From the NCBI GenBank assembly GCA_034401795.1, contig CM067359.1:142043136-142107135 (forward strand): DNA of 64,000 bases, read 5' to 3'. The translations under genes were made by a program, and so were the position numbers. This document shows, piece after piece, positions 44,463 to 57,012 of the stretch. The DNA comes from Chaetoderma sp. LZ-2023a. Lineage: Eukaryota; Mollusca; Caudofoveata; Chaetodermatida; Chaetodermatidae. How positions within the stretch are numbered: position 1 is the stretch's first letter; every line of letters starts with the position of its first letter. A model generated the notes under the pieces. That model ran no database searches. It had not been told where the DNA came from and was given only the letters and a program-made list of their open reading frames with translations.

Positions 44463-45143
44463 GAGTCCGTAATGATAGGCAGGTGTGTCAGGCATAGGGA
44501 CTCCATCGAACGCAGAATTGTGGAACGACAGTTTGCCATCAAAACCAAATCCTCACACAGTTGGTTTAGCAGTGTATAGCTTAGCATCTCCATATGAACT
44601 ATTGGAAGAAACCCCCACAAAATATCAGGAGACGGCAATAGTGTCAAAGTCTGCTAATACATACTGGGCGAATAGACTAAAGACAGAAGCCCACAAAAAG
44701 ACATCATTAATATATCTGAACATCGACAACCTGGAGATAGGCAAAGTTCAGCCAATCTGGGACCGTGCCAGCTATGATTGTTATTCTATCACTAGAGCTT
44801 CAATTAAATGTAAAATTCTCATTGGAACATACATTCTACAAGCTAATAGAAACAAGTTCAATCAGCACATGGTGAATGCATAGTGCCCACTTTGAAATAC
44901 AGGGGTAGAACACCGTATTTACCTCGCCAATTCATGTCCATCACTTGAAGCTACGAGAATACCATACTTAGTAGATCTCCAAAAAGATTGACCGATGCAG
45001 TAATAGAAACTAGTGTCATTATAAGAATTATGGCAGATCCCGCTGAGCTGACACAGTTGTTACTAGACTGCTCATAGAACACGTTCATTCCCAAGGACTT
45101 GAAACCAGAAATTGAAAAGATCAGTATATGCGTCTGTTATGCC

Positions 45144-45146
<3 letters not shown>
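44463..45146 (+). pseudogene. LINE F, piece 2 (C-terminal end)
   Basis: Reads RDSIERRIVERQFAIKTKSS and HSWFSSV; then, in the frame open at 44485-44883, SANTYWANRLKTEAHKKTSL and GTYILQANRNKFNQHMVNA. It goes on with cysteine-containing remnants to KDLKPEIEKI and CVCYALQRE at the end. The order matches the C-terminal tail that follows piece 1 in this LINE family. Several frameshifts. Confidence 0.6.

Positions 45147-45204
<58 letters not shown>
45146..45204. repeat. (GA)n microsatellite
   Basis: About 59 bp of GA dinucleotides at the end of the LINE F remnant. Confidence 0.97.
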
Positions 45205-45205
<1 letters not shown>

Positions 45206-48200
45206 GCAATGCTCAAACAGCTTAACTAAACCATCTGACGGATATTGTGTTCTCTTTGGTAGACCAGGTCACCTCTGAATAGATCACCAACCAACCAAAA
45301 TATTGACAAACTACTCATATTACGTATCCTGGACAAACAATGGTATCGATAGAGACAGGATTAACGTGTGTTCGATTGCAGGCCTGCCACAATTACACTA
45401 CTATAGCAGTTCTCCGGATAGCGGAGGAAATTATGACATCATCATCATCATCATAGCCAATTTCATCATAAATAAGTTTTTATACTTGCACGATTCTGGT
45501 GCCCTCAGTATGTATGTGTCACTCCAATATATAAAGCAAAGGACCCATAAAACTTCACAGATTGCAGGCCTGTCTCAATACTTCCGCTTTTTTCTAAATT
45601 AATGGAGTGATTAATGTATATTAGATTAATCAAGTATCTAGATAAAAGAAGATTTGTATGCTTCACATTATGGATTCCGCCAGAAACGCCCAACAATGCT
45701 CACACAAATCGAAATGACGGGAAAATAATTGAATTAATTGAAAAGAAACAACATATAACTGTTTTTCTGTGACTGTTTTAGCCATGTTATTTTACTTTCA
45801 TATGCACCATTCCAATGTAGCACAGATCGTGTAGGGCCGGGTCAGAATTCCCCAGGCTGGCGCTTTGTCTCTTCACCTCTCTAATACGACCATAGCGGTT
45901 CATATGTATAGCACATGTACTATGACATGATCAGAGTCTGTGAGATCGCCTACGGCACATGCGCGATAAACTAGATAGGACCGCCATGCTGTACTGTAGG
46001 TACGGAGATGGCAGCTTTACTGTATATATTTCCCGTGTTTGCCAAATCGCTAATACTGGTCCATTTCGCTCCAACTTTGGGCGGATCTAAAATAAAATAT
46101 TCTCCGAAATCCAAATCGACTTTTCAAATTAAAATCGGATGAAAAATGGTGGAGATATTGTTTAATATAAAAATAGGCACATGTACTACTGCCCACACTG
46201 TGGTTAACCCCCTAGTACCATGACGTCATAAACATGTGGTTGCTGTTTTTGTCTAGTTATTACAGCTTGTGTTGGATTGACTGTAACGTGCTGCTAGAGC
46301 ATCTCATTGGCCCACCAAACTATAAAAAGGCCCACTTCGGCCCATAAAGATCAAGAGAATAAAAGTCGAGATAGTGTGATCATGTAGTATGGACGCATAT
46401 TGAGAAGCTATCCAGCACACGTTGCCCATCTATAAGCATCAGCTACAACATGGCACTACCAGTAACTCAACGTGCCGTTCGAATCCACCTGTTGCCATTC
46501 TGAAATATTTGGGCTAAAAACTGTAAAGCACACCGTAATCCTCGCAAAATTATATCTCATATTAGGACTCGTGTTCAAACTCATGTTGTGAACTGACTCG
46601 TATGCTGTCCTATAGCCACAATTATATCTCGCCATCTAGTATCCGTACTACAACTGAAAGAGGTATAACAACTTATCATATTAGTGCCGAAACCACTTGG
46701 GCTGAAAAGACTGTGTAAACCTGTTTCTGGTTAAGCCAAATTTCTGCATCACTTGAATATGTGTACAATCGAGCGGAATTGTCTAGGCTGACCTCGTTAA
46801 TATTGTTTCATTTATTTTCACTGTTCTGAACATTGCTCGCTGTGCAGCACCTGAGCTTGCCACACAGTTCGTCTTGTGCCAAACTCCAACCTCTTCACGA
46901 AGCTTTCATCTTCCTTCACCGAACTCTCACGCTACATCCAACATCATCCACCTGCGTCATTCAACAGACTCGGACCACTTCATATGTTGCTCTTCTCCAC
47001 AACCGTAATACATTATTGTCTTTTTCCATTGCACAGATTTTCTGTGAAATTTGTAACTCGGCACATATTTTCACTTCCATGTGCCGGTGACTAATAGGCC
47101 AACTCGAAAATCCATTTTGTTTTACCCTTGTATAATTCTTAAGTTAAGCTTTACAACTTTTAGGTGTACTCTTTATGGCCAGTTACAGCCCATTCCTAAA
47201 TATAAATTGTCTCATTTTGCATGGCCTGTACCGTTCTTCATTTTAGAACTTATATATAATTATATCTATGCCACCAATCATTATTATATGTTATATATTG
47301 TACTCGCATACGCTGTCTAAAATAATACATTGACAATAGTGAACTAACATTAAGAATTCTCAATATCAACACACTACATTAGGGAACCGTTCTTGTGCCT
47401 AAAACAACAGAAGTTCGGTATAATCTAACATGGGTAGTAGCTCAGCTATTTGCGTTGGAAATCTGTCAACAAGCTCAGGCAATGGCTGTATTTAATAAGC
47501 AGCTGTTTATTTTAATGCCAGCTTCAGGTGCTACAAATGTCTTGTGGCTAAATATCTGCAAAAGAGTCCAAAAAGAAGAACCAGATAGCAAAGGATCCAA
47601 AAGAGCCACCAGCAATCGTCTCACTTTGTGATTAACTCCAGCCCGTCTTCGGCCAATTATATCGCCTTATATTTACTAAGTCCCTCTTTCGGTTCGATTG
47701 CGCCATTGCTGAAATCGCTTAGGTTTCTCGTGGACCCAATCATAATGAAGATGCATCACACTCTAGCTCTGTATCTCACGATACATCTAGGATAAAAACT
47801 TTTTGCCAAAGTAGGGATTCACTGTGAACTAACTAACTTATTAATTATCAGTGAACCTTGGGCAACTTGTATTTAGCAGCAAAAGACATGCCAAGCAGAC
47901 CAATTCTCTGGTGACTTAGAAGGGTCGAGTGGGCCCTCCAAGCTTTCTAAAGCAAGTCTCCAACGGTCTGTCAGGAGTTTTTTCGGCCAAGCCATAAATA
48001 GGTCACTGTGCTTTTAAACGCTTTTGTATTGTCTTGTCCTTGTCTTGTTTTATTTTTGATTATGTCAGACACTCAGTTAGGAGTCGCTCTTTGGCTCCAG
48101 TATCACTCGCTCTGGTAACCTTGTAACGTGTAGTCTGTTTGTTGGACCTGTTCACCGGTCGAGTCCTATGGGAGGCCAGAGCAATACCTGGACAAGCAGA

Positions 48201-48710
48201 CAAAACCTGTTTTAAATGATAGGCAAGGGTGATAGGTTTCTGTGGCACTAATATCTGTGTTTAACAAAACATTAGGTAGCATCCTTTCGAAGGATTGCTA
48301 ACTACGGCGGCATCCACCTAGGTCAATTAGTTTGGAGATTTGGCCTGACCAGTATCTGTGGAGACTGACCAGCCATTTCCTCATAAAACAGCAAAAGTTA
48401 TGACATGCATATGAGTCATGCAAACACGTTCCAATACACCTTTTGTTTTACCCAACTGCGGTTGTACGGACATATATAGATGTAGGCTCACGGAGGCATA
48501 TCCTCTACTTTCGGCGAAAGTCTCCTTATTAAACGAGAGTTATTTTTGCAATGTATATTTTATAAATAGCTTATATTAAGTGTAGGAATCCTTTGCACTC
48601 ATCGGAGCGTCCGACTGCCACCTCCTAAGAATGGGAATCACCGTGAGTTAACCAGCGCATCTGTCGGAATGATCCATACCTCGGAACTTCTCGGTGAGGA
48701 ACAACGCGAA
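45205..48710. other. 3.5 kb without a recognised feature
   Basis: AT-rich DNA. CTATAAAAAGGCCCACTTCG at about 46320 looks like a TATA box but no gene follows that I can recognise. Open frames at 46833-47090 and 47395-47631 show no family motifs. Confidence 0.3.
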
Positions 48711-49056
48711 CGCGCTGACGCGACACCAGATTATGTTAAAATATGTGATGTGTGGAAGGATTAGAGTAGAGAAGAGAGCTTTAACAGTGTCAACTGGCAG
48801 GTACGGCTGAAGTTGCCAGATGACACCGATGAGTTTTGATACTTTCGCTGAAATTCTTTCAATCTGTTTATCTCAGTTTAGGCTAGGGTCAAGATAAACA
48901 CCCAAAAATTGTGTAAATGAGGCTTTCTGGGTTTCTTGTTTATTCATTAAATTTTGGTATATTTGTTCCTAATTTCTTTGAATTTGTAAAAAGCATGTAA
49001 TCTATCTACATTTAACAATAATTTATTTATTGCAAACCATGTTGTAACCTCTTCCA
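48711..49056 (-). pseudogene. LINE I fragment (RT thumb region)
   Basis: The minus strand reads VTTWFAINKLLLNVDRL, then, after frameshifts, FLGVYLDPSLN, stop, DKQIERISAKVSKLIGVIWQ, YLPVDTVKALF and LILPHITYFNIIW. This is the connector and thumb of a non-LTR reverse transcriptase (usual form LPHITYCNxxWG). Both ends are truncated. Confidence 0.65.
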
Positions 49057-49130
49057 CTTCGAACCCGTAACATTCTGGATTTGATTCTCATGGTAGAGGT
49101 GAACGCTCTAGACTGCTGAGCTACGCAGCC
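49056..49130 (-). pseudogene. tRNA-like sequence, possibly a SINE head
   Basis: The minus strand begins GGCTGCGTAGCTCAGCAGTC, a good A box, and has GGGTTCGAAG (B box) 64 bp on. The anticodon arm is imperfect and the 3' acceptor strand is missing, so it is not a functional tRNA gene. LINE I follows directly. Confidence 0.45.
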
Positions 49131-49139
49131 TTTAATGCA

Positions 49140-50120
49140 TCATACTAACAAACGCCGACTTACATAGCTACACTGTTCCTAGCCATACTTGCAGTCCTTT
49201 TATCTCTTGCTAGATGAACTAATGTTACAACTGTGGGATGCTGTCTGCCAATCAGGTTTCAGCTTACTTCACTCGTTGGCGAGACTTCATCTGGTAACCT
49301 AATTTACAGTCACATCAAAAACGATGGCAATGCTGTTGAAATGGAAAGGGATATTTGCAAAATTTTGCAATCATTTGTCTCTAAACTAGTTATCTGAGGA
49401 ACAGAATATGTGTAGTCTGCTTTTTGGTGACAAAAACCCCTAGTTTGGCTTACGCGCATGTGTAAATCTGTGTACTTCCTAATTTGTTATTGAGCAATTT
49501 CAGCGGAAGCTGACTGACCCCAACTCATTAATATTTATGAAGTTTCATGAACTTAGCACAGACATCAAAAGCGTGAAAGCACGTTACTCGATACGAGAGC
49601 AGAGTGGGAGGTGAGGATCATACAATATTGTATTGTATTTCGTAATTTCCTCCTTTATATAAGATCACCATCCAGACTGATAGAGCCACTGCTCAGTGAG
49701 GTTCCTGGTCACATATCCGTACCCCTTGGGGATTTCTACAATTATTTAGAACATATCTAGATACAGTCTAGATAGTGAACCAGGGAGCCACCGACAGCGT
49801 CACTGACAGCTGTGACATAGGTTGGTTAGAGCAGGCTCCCAACTATTCCTCATAGTGAAGTCCAGTCTGCTCACAGCTGTGCCACCCATCTTTTTAGATA
49901 GGCATCTTACAGGCTCCAGTTATGAAACCTTGGATATACTGATGTCAGGGCTGACATCTGACATCTATTACTTACGCTATCAGGGCATATTCAGGACTGA
50001 ACTCCCGATACAGGGCCTGACACACAGCATGTGTTCTTTTATGCCCTGATGGCACAGACACCACACGAACCGGAACTGGCTGCTTTACGTCCCCTCCGAA
50101 AGACATATCATTTGAATGAC
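49140..50120. other. Unassigned stretch
   Basis: No exon or element recognised; frame 49822-50049 has no known motif. Confidence 0.3.
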
Positions 50121-50127
50121 ATGGATA

Positions 50128-50935
50128 CATAGATACACAGATGTCTTCTGCTGATTAGGCTAGACAGCCTGTAGCAGATCTTCACTCTTATGCTCGTTGT
50201 CGCTAACTTCTTGCACCTGTTTAACTTAGGTGTGGGTGTGGACGGGCTCGATTGTGAAGTCAGTTTCAACGGTTTTACAGCAGTAGCACTTGTCTAATCG
50301 TCCCTTGAAGGTGTTCCATGTCAGGACAGATACAACAGAAGCTCGTAAGTTGTTCCAGTATTTGATCACACGGACGCTAAAAATGTTTTGTTCTGTGTCA
50401 CTGTTAAAACATTGCTTTAGAAGCTTGTAACTGTGGCCTCTGGTACGTTTGCTATCATCAGGTGGCAGCAGCTTCCCAGCAGGCACATGACGTTGTTTCA
50501 ACATTGAATCCACGTTGAAATCACGTCATGACATGATTTCAACGTGGATTCAACGTTGAAACAACGTCATGTCCTGCTGGGTTTTCTTGATCGACATCGC
50601 AAATGTTATGGATGTACTTGCATGTTTCGATTAGATCTCAGCAGAGGCGTCGGTATATCAGTGTTGACAGTTTTAGCTCATCGAGCCACTCTTCATATGC
50701 TTTGTGCTTCAATCGAGATACCAGTTTTGGTGCACGTCGTTGTACGTTCTCAAGAAGTTGGACGTCTTTCTTATACAAGGGGTACCATACAACATTCCCA
50801 TATTCGAGATGGGCTCGTACTAAACTTTTGTACAGTAGAACATCTAGACAATTAAAAGACTGTGGAATCATACCAAGGATCATGTTGGCTTTGCTTACCA
50901 CCGTTTCTCCATGCTGGTTGAATTTCAAGTTGTTA
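50128..50935 (-). pseudogene. LINE J: C-terminal half plus 3' UTR
   Basis: The minus strand begins NNNLKFNQHGETVVSKANMI and runs through LVRAHLEYGNVVWYPLYKK, LLENVQRRA and, after a stop, DLIETCKYIHN; then a 107-bp palindrome, then RGHSYKLLKQ, FSVRVIKYWNNL and NTFKGRLDK to the stop at 50226. The 3' UTR matches that of the LINE split by the outer LTR element. It abuts another LTR copy at 50937. Confidence 0.78.
50475..50581. mobile_element. 107-bp palindromic MITE inside LINE J
   Basis: The arms CCCAGCAGG...ATGACGTTGTTTCAAC and GTTGAAACAACGTCATGTCC... pair almost base for base over 50 bp. It interrupts the LINE reading frame between YIHN and RGHSYK. The AACGTTGAA-rich palindrome recalls MITEs common in aquatic animals (inference). 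Confidence 0.8.
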
Positions 50936-50936
50936 T

Positions 50937-52662
50937 TATAGCCTCAGGGGTGGGTACGTGGCAGTCCATCCGAATATTCTGTTCCACTGCACTGCATGTG
51001 AATGATGCATGGACTAGCTGGTTAGCGTCAGTTCTCAGTGTTACGGATTTTGTTTCGCGACTTTCCGGAATGTACAAAAACTGACTTCTAGAGCCGGTGG
51101 AATGATAACGTTCCAGTGGGGCTGTGCGACCATTGCCGCCGAGATTGAAACACACTGTCTCATCCTGGCTGTTTGTGTCACCAGTATGATGGTCCATTTA
51201 CTCAATTTGGGAGTTAGACATAATTAATAAAATGATATAATTAAAACAAACAATACTACTCGTATGCTAGTATGAGAGAGAAAATATAGTGCATGGAACT
51301 AAGTTTGTGTCTTGTTTAATATGGGCTCATAAGAGGTACCTCGCTGATCTTCAAATCTGCAAGGTAAGCCTGCAAGGGAGATTCCTAGCATGGTCACTTA
51401 TGTGGTTTAATATAAACCATTATACCCCTAACAAAAAAGTCTTGTTGCGAGAGGAAAGTGACTTGCGCGGGCCTCCGTCACACAGAAATGCCTCCAATGC
51501 TGAAGCGGAGGAAGAGAGTTGGCAAAAAGGGCCACTCTCTTGTTCAAACATATGCTAAGTGTGTAGTGCGGATTAACCTAGTTAAACTGTATGCTATCAT
51601 GATGCACGCTGAATTACGTGAAGCTGGAGTGGATGATTTCCGGAGGATTCAATACCGTCATCTTATGTAGATTAAAGCTACTGCATTGGTAGTTTCCACT
51701 TTATTTATTCGGTCCTTCTGCTACTCTAACTAACCTTTAGTTGTTAGGTCCATGTTCCAAGCTTTGGCTGCAAGTGGCAAGTAGTTCCACCTATCTTTTA
51801 AATAGATGCCTGACTGGCGGAAATGCTCGGTTTCCATATGGTCACCTTACGGATCATTCCCCTCAGAAAAACAGTGAGCAAACATGTCACGGTGCGGCAG
51901 CTCCTGAATCATATAATGATCCTGTTACCTATCGCACCACAACCACATACAACATCACAAGGATAAGACATATTTATAAAATCATTTGAAAAGCGCATAT
52001 ACTTTTACCTGTCATTAGGGTTATATTAAGAATGCCCAGAGATGCACTGCTGGCTGGTAAAAATAATATATTGTTTTCGCAGTGCTTCCTTCTTTGGCAT
52101 GGATATTTATGCTAACTGGTATCTGAAGATACAGGGTGTGTGTGTGCGGGATCGACACTTTAGTATTCACCGCCCAGAAACCCCAATAGTTTCCAGAGTC
52201 GGATCGCACCAACGTTTCGATGGGAGGTCCAGACAGCTATAAGCCTTATGGCTGGAGGAACATAAGAAGAAATAATAGTTCACATATTAATAAGGAGGCC
52301 TTAAGGTATATGGCCAATTTATACCACCTAGCCGGTGTGCGGTGTTACATATCCGCTACATCCGGAAAAGAGGCTCACACAAATGACTCCTAATGAGCGA
52401 CCATTCCTAATTACTTCTAAACCTATCCTATCGAGCTAGAACGGCCAGGTTTAGTCGATCTCATGTCAAGTTCGCTTAGTGACAACCTGAACAGTGACAT
52501 CAGTGAAAAAGTGATGCTGGGGGGGGGGGTTGAGGGGAAGGTGATGCAGTTTTATTGTTGCTGAAGAGTGTAGCCTAGCGTACTGTGGTACTAGTATTTT
52601 ATATAAAATAAACAAAACAAGTAACTAGGATGGCTGCTGCTAACTAACTATCACAGTATTGA
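50937..52662 (-). repeat. Further copy of the long LTR (block A and start of block B)
   Basis: Starts TATAGCCTCAGGGG and follows 23665-25640 throughout, including the block A/B join (ACTAGTATTTTATATAAAAT). It is cut at 52663 by the tail of LINE D. No internal region is attached, so this is a solo LTR or a truncated remnant. Confidence 0.72.
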
Positions 52663-53516
52663 CTTCTTCTTCTTCTTTTCGATCGCTGGTATCACACTTG
52701 GAGAGCCGTTCTCAAGATGAAATCTGTGGTTTTCTGCAGTTCTTCCACAGGCCCCTACAGCTTTTCAAGAAAAGAGGTTGACAAAGGCCAGATCTCTTCT
52801 CTCAGCAGCTGATACGTACTGTTACATTGAAGTATGTGCTCTGGGGTCTGTTCTGCCTCTCCACAAGGACAAGCGGGCGATGTCGTAAGGTGGAACTGCC
52901 TCTACATGTGTTGGTTTAGTCTGTTGTGTCCAGTTCTGAGACCAAAAATGGTCACTTGCTCTGGCCTAGAGAGATGATGGTAGGCATCTTCTGATTGAGG
53001 TGTTCTATAGAGTGACTTGATGATAGTCTTCATCTCTGTATGGGTAACCATGTTTTCTGTCTGATTCTCTTCTGCACCCACCTTTGCCATCTTGTCTGCT
53101 TCCTCATTTCCTTGGACTCCACAGTGTGAGGGGATCCACTGCAGTGCTATCCGAAAGCATTTTATGGTTTGTAGTGCTTCTTCAAGTTGTGGTAGCTTAC
53201 CTTTGGTGATAGCCTCAAGGACGGAGCGGGCATCAGATAAAAAGACAATCTGTGCAATAGGGTCTACTGTTATTATTATTTCTTTAAAGGTTGTATCAAG
53301 GGATCCATACCATCTACATTGTGGAGAGAGAGGTGTGGAAGACGGAACTGGTTGAAAATGATTTGTTCTGCCACTAGTGATTGAACGACATAATGTAATT
53401 TGATTCTCTATATACAAAGTGATTTTGGACATGCAGGGTTCTTTACAATGTGTTGCACTGACAAAAGTTCTTGCGAGCACTATATATGTGTGGAACGATA
53501 GGACAGTCCCTACCAA
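52663..53516 (-). pseudogene. LINE D: RNase H domain and C-terminal zinc motif
   Basis: The minus strand holds an RNase H domain with FLSDARSVLEAI, LQWIPSHCGVQGNEEADKMA and GLRTGHNRLNQHM, a stop, then SPACPCGEAEQTPEHILQC, the CCHC-type end of I/jockey/R1-like LINEs. The 3' UTR ends GCGATCGAAAAGAAGAAGAA with further GAA triplets. The aspartates in FLSDA and NEEAD are present. The RT is missing, so the copy is 5'-truncated near 53480. It interrupts the LTR copy at 52662. Confidence 0.82.
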
Positions 53517-53689
53517 AACAAGTCGGAGGGATATGAAGCTTATTTACAATAATAATGGAAGTACAATGCAATAATTGGCTTGCCAGGTCTTTGAGGGATC
53601 TTTGCACAGACTGACAGGACAATCCATACCAGTCTGCCATTCAGTAAACAGTTGTTGAGTGTGAGGAGTGTGGAGGCAAAATAATGGCT

Positions 53690-56285
53690 AGTAGGATTTA
53701 TGGAGATCAGTGCTGTACAGCAGATGTGACCACTGTTTGTCAAGGCAATTTTTGAAACAGTCTTAGGATGGGGCATGTACAACGTCTTCGTTTAGGGAGT
53801 TCCAGTGATTTATCACTCAGTTACAGAAGAAGTGTTGGCGCAGCGATGTATTGAAATTTGTGTAGTTTGAGCCCATGACCTCTGGTTATCTGGGAGGTTT
53901 CTGGCTCCAGCCCTGGAAGGTCTGTGTTGTATTTCTAATGTAGATACTTGAAGGTCTCTATCATATCACTGCATAGCTTTCTGTAGGAGAGTGATGGCGG
54001 TCTAAGGGTGCACAATCTGTATTTGTACGTCAAGTCTCTCATACCAGGCAGCAGCTTAGTGGCATGTCTTTGCACATTTTCAATAAGATTTATATCTTTG
54101 ATTTGACGCAGGCACCAGACAGAGTTTGCATATTCCTGTAACGGTCGTACACGCGACTTGAACAATAATGAGCAAATCTCATTGTCTAAATAACGAAAAG
54201 AGCACCTGATTAGACCAACCATTTTGTTTGCCTTATTTACAGAGTTTGACATGCTTGTGGAAGTTGAGATTGCTGTCCATATAGATACCCAAGTCCTTTA
54301 TAACACTGATCTCCTCCAGTGCGATTCTTTGCTCATCCGACCCTGTCATTCTTCAGGTGAATTCTGGATGACCAGTTCCTAGTCTCAGGACTTGACTTTC
54401 TGGGGGTGGAATTTTATTAACCAGTGTCTGGACCATGATTCTAGTGTGCTATTGTCTTTCTGTGGGGGCATGCAGTCTGTGGTGGATAGTACTGCACGAT
54501 AAAATTTAGTATTGTCCGCAAACAGTTTAACAAAACAAGACACCACATCGGGTAGGTTGTTGATGAAGATTAGGAAAAGCATCGGGCCAAGTACACTGCA
54601 TTGGAGTACTCCACTGACGACGTCTGACCATCCAGAGTCGATACCATTCACACACACTCTTTGCTTATGGTTAGGAGGAAGGCCCTTACCCATAATGCCA
54701 CTTCTTCAGTTATTCCCTAACTATTTAGTTTGGCATGTGGTCTGGTGTGTGGGACCGTGTCAAAGGCCTTTTGAAAATCGAAGTAAATAGCATCTACAGG
54801 ACTATGATGATCTAGCATATTCGTCCAAGTGTCCATGACTGATAGGAGTTGGATAACACACGACTTCCCTTTCATGAAACTATGCTGCTGTTGTGAAAAT
54901 AGGTTGTTATCCATCATATGCTCGACTATATTACCCCCTACAATTGAGTCCATTACCTTGAAGCAGAAGGAGCTCAGGCTGATGAGTCTGTAGTTACTCG
55001 TTTGTCGTTTACTTCCCTTTTTAAAGATTGGAGTAACATCACTACATTTCCAAGGTTGTGGAATTATGCCTTGACCTGCGGTCTTATGAAAGATTATGCA
55101 AAGAGGTAGGGACAGAGTAGTGCTGAGTTCTTTCAGGATTGTTGGATGTATCTGGTCAGATCCTGGTGATTTATTCACCTTTAGTGACTGTAGTTTTTTT
55201 TACATCAACTGTAGTGAAGGATAGTTTGTCGAGGGGTGTTTGGACTTGTCTAATAACACAGGGTGGAATATTGTGTGTCCTCGATAGTGAACATACCAAC
55301 AAAATAGTTATCAGCTTTCTCTTTATCCATAGAAATGGTGGCCCCATTTACTTCCATGTCACATAGCGAACTCCTGGTTTTTTTTAGTTTGCTGGAATGC
55401 ATTAGGGTTAGACTTTGATTCATGTGCTATGTTCCTCTCAAAGTCTTTCATTGCTTGCCTGGTAGATCTCTGGGCTTCATTTCGTAGTTTACTGTAGGAA
55501 TCATAGTCTTTCAATTCTATGGTATGTATAAATTTTCTCCATGCCTTGTTTTTTTCTTTGGTTAGTGCTTTTCCATTCATCCATACAAGCTTAGGTTTCT
55601 TTAGAGTGCCAGTCCTTTTGTTAGGTATACACTTTTCTAGACCTTCTATGATTTTAGTATGAAGTAAATCCCAACTTTCTTCCATTGTTTTATCTGATAG
55701 CACATGATCCCAGTCAACCTGTGATAGAAATTCATCAAATCGAGTGTAGTTTCCCTTGTCCCACAGATAAGCCTTTTTTGTTTTGGGTTTGCGTCGTCTA
55801 TTTACAACGTATAGTAAGGGTGGTAGTGGCGTGGTGACTGTGACCAATAGGGTGCTCTGCACAAGTATTCTCAATTGTGTCTTCTTCATTATAAAAGATT
55901 AAGTCTAATGTGGTAGCCTGCTGGAGCCCTCTGTAATAAGTTGGGAAAATGATGTATTGGTGGAGAAATGTGTCTCTTATAGTTTCCATGAATAAGGAGG
56001 AGTTGTGTTTGGCCCTGCATTGCATATACCTTCAATCCAGTTTATTTCTGGATGATTGCAGTCACCCATTATGACAATGTGTGAATCATTGGAATTGGAG
56101 GCCTCCATTAATAAGTTGTGCAACAGAAGGTTGTTTCCGTCTGTACTGTTGGGTAAGCGATAGATACACCCAATGAGCAGACTGTCATCATTTTGGAGTT
56201 TGATGCTGCACCACGTAGATTCACTCGAGACATTTTGGTGGCTGGTGCAGTGTGTTTGTGGGGCAGTTGTGTAACAATTTATCAA
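53690..56285 (-). pseudogene. LINE E: endonuclease and reverse transcriptase, CR1/L2-like
   Basis: In order on the minus strand: the endonuclease second half (WCSIKLQNDDSLLIGCIYRL, HIVIMGDCNHPEINW, then LDLIFYNEED and HPIGHSHHA), a linker (55889-55359), RT fingers (MNKSPGSDQIHPTILKE, SNYRLISLSSFCFKVMD, YFDFQKAFDTVPH), palm with FADN in place of FADD, thumb (RPLQEYANSVWCL, IENVQRHATKLLPGM) and a C-terminus (VINHWNSLNEDVVHAPS) ending near 53690. Several frameshifts and stops. The changed second Asp in FADN alone would abolish activity. Confidence 0.85.
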
Positions 56286-56660
56286 TAGGACAAGCCCTAC
56301 AAAATGATGACGGTGGACTGTTAGAACAGTATGATGTCATCAAATTGCGATAGGACAAGCCCTACCAAATCGTTCAGTAAATACGAGAAAGAGCTGATCA
56401 ATGATGACAGTGGACTATTTGAGTGGTATGATGTCGCTAAATCACACTTTCATGTACATAGTGTATGCATACACCCGAAACAGTTTATCAGTAGGACAAA
56501 CCCTACCAGATTTTTTAGACATTTGCAGTTTCATTTCATCGAAAGCGTTTATCAGTAGGATAAGCCCTACCAGACTATTTAGACATTTACTCAAAAGATT
56601 TGTTTGTGGACACCGTTTCATTGCGGTTTATCGGTAGGACAAGCTGTAACAAATTATTCA
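56270..56660. repeat. Cluster of short TAGGACAAGCCCTACC hairpin units
   Basis: The motif recurs at about 56288, 56348, 56490, 56554 and 56630 (variants TCAGTAGGACAAACCCTACC, ATAGGACAAGCCCTACCAAA). It forms a small stem (GTAGG with CCTAC). Spacing is irregular, about 60-140 bp. Another instance lies near 53500. Function unknown. Confidence 0.6.
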
Positions 56661-56825
56661 ATATTGATTATAATTACTTAAATTTGAACAGGAGTAAATT
56701 ACGACCTTGTAGTCCTGGAGTGGTTCCACTCTAGCAGTACCGGTCAGATCGATCGGGTCCGATGCATGTAGTCAGGGTACAGTAGCATTTGTGTGCTCCC
56801 GCTATTGTTGCCAAATTGGATTTTA

Positions 56826-57012
56826 CTTTTTATATTGTGATTCATCACATGTCTCTCTGAATTTGTTGAATGCTGCACACTTGATGTATGGAATGGCCCA
56901 GGTTTTTACACATTGATCACATGCCTGAACGCGGGATCGAACACGGCTCTTTGGATTGGAATTCCAAGGATGTGCGGCACAAAGGTTTTGCCGACTGAGC
57001 CATACCATTGAT
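56826..57012 (-). mobile_element. tRNA-derived SINE, 187 bp
   Basis: The minus strand starts near GGTATGGCTCAGTCGGC, a perfect A box (TGGCTCAGTCGG), and has GTGTTCGATCCC (B box) about 60 bp on. It is flanked by a 7-bp duplication GATTTTA (56819-56825 and 57013-57019). A different family from the SINEs at 38087 and 39051. Confidence 0.7.

Noticed and set aside
46315-46345. TATA-box promoter
   Set aside because: The word fits, but no recognisable gene follows on either strand, so it is not listed as a feature.
49056-49130. Functional tRNA gene
   Set aside because: The acceptor stem has no 3' partner and the T stem pairs poorly.
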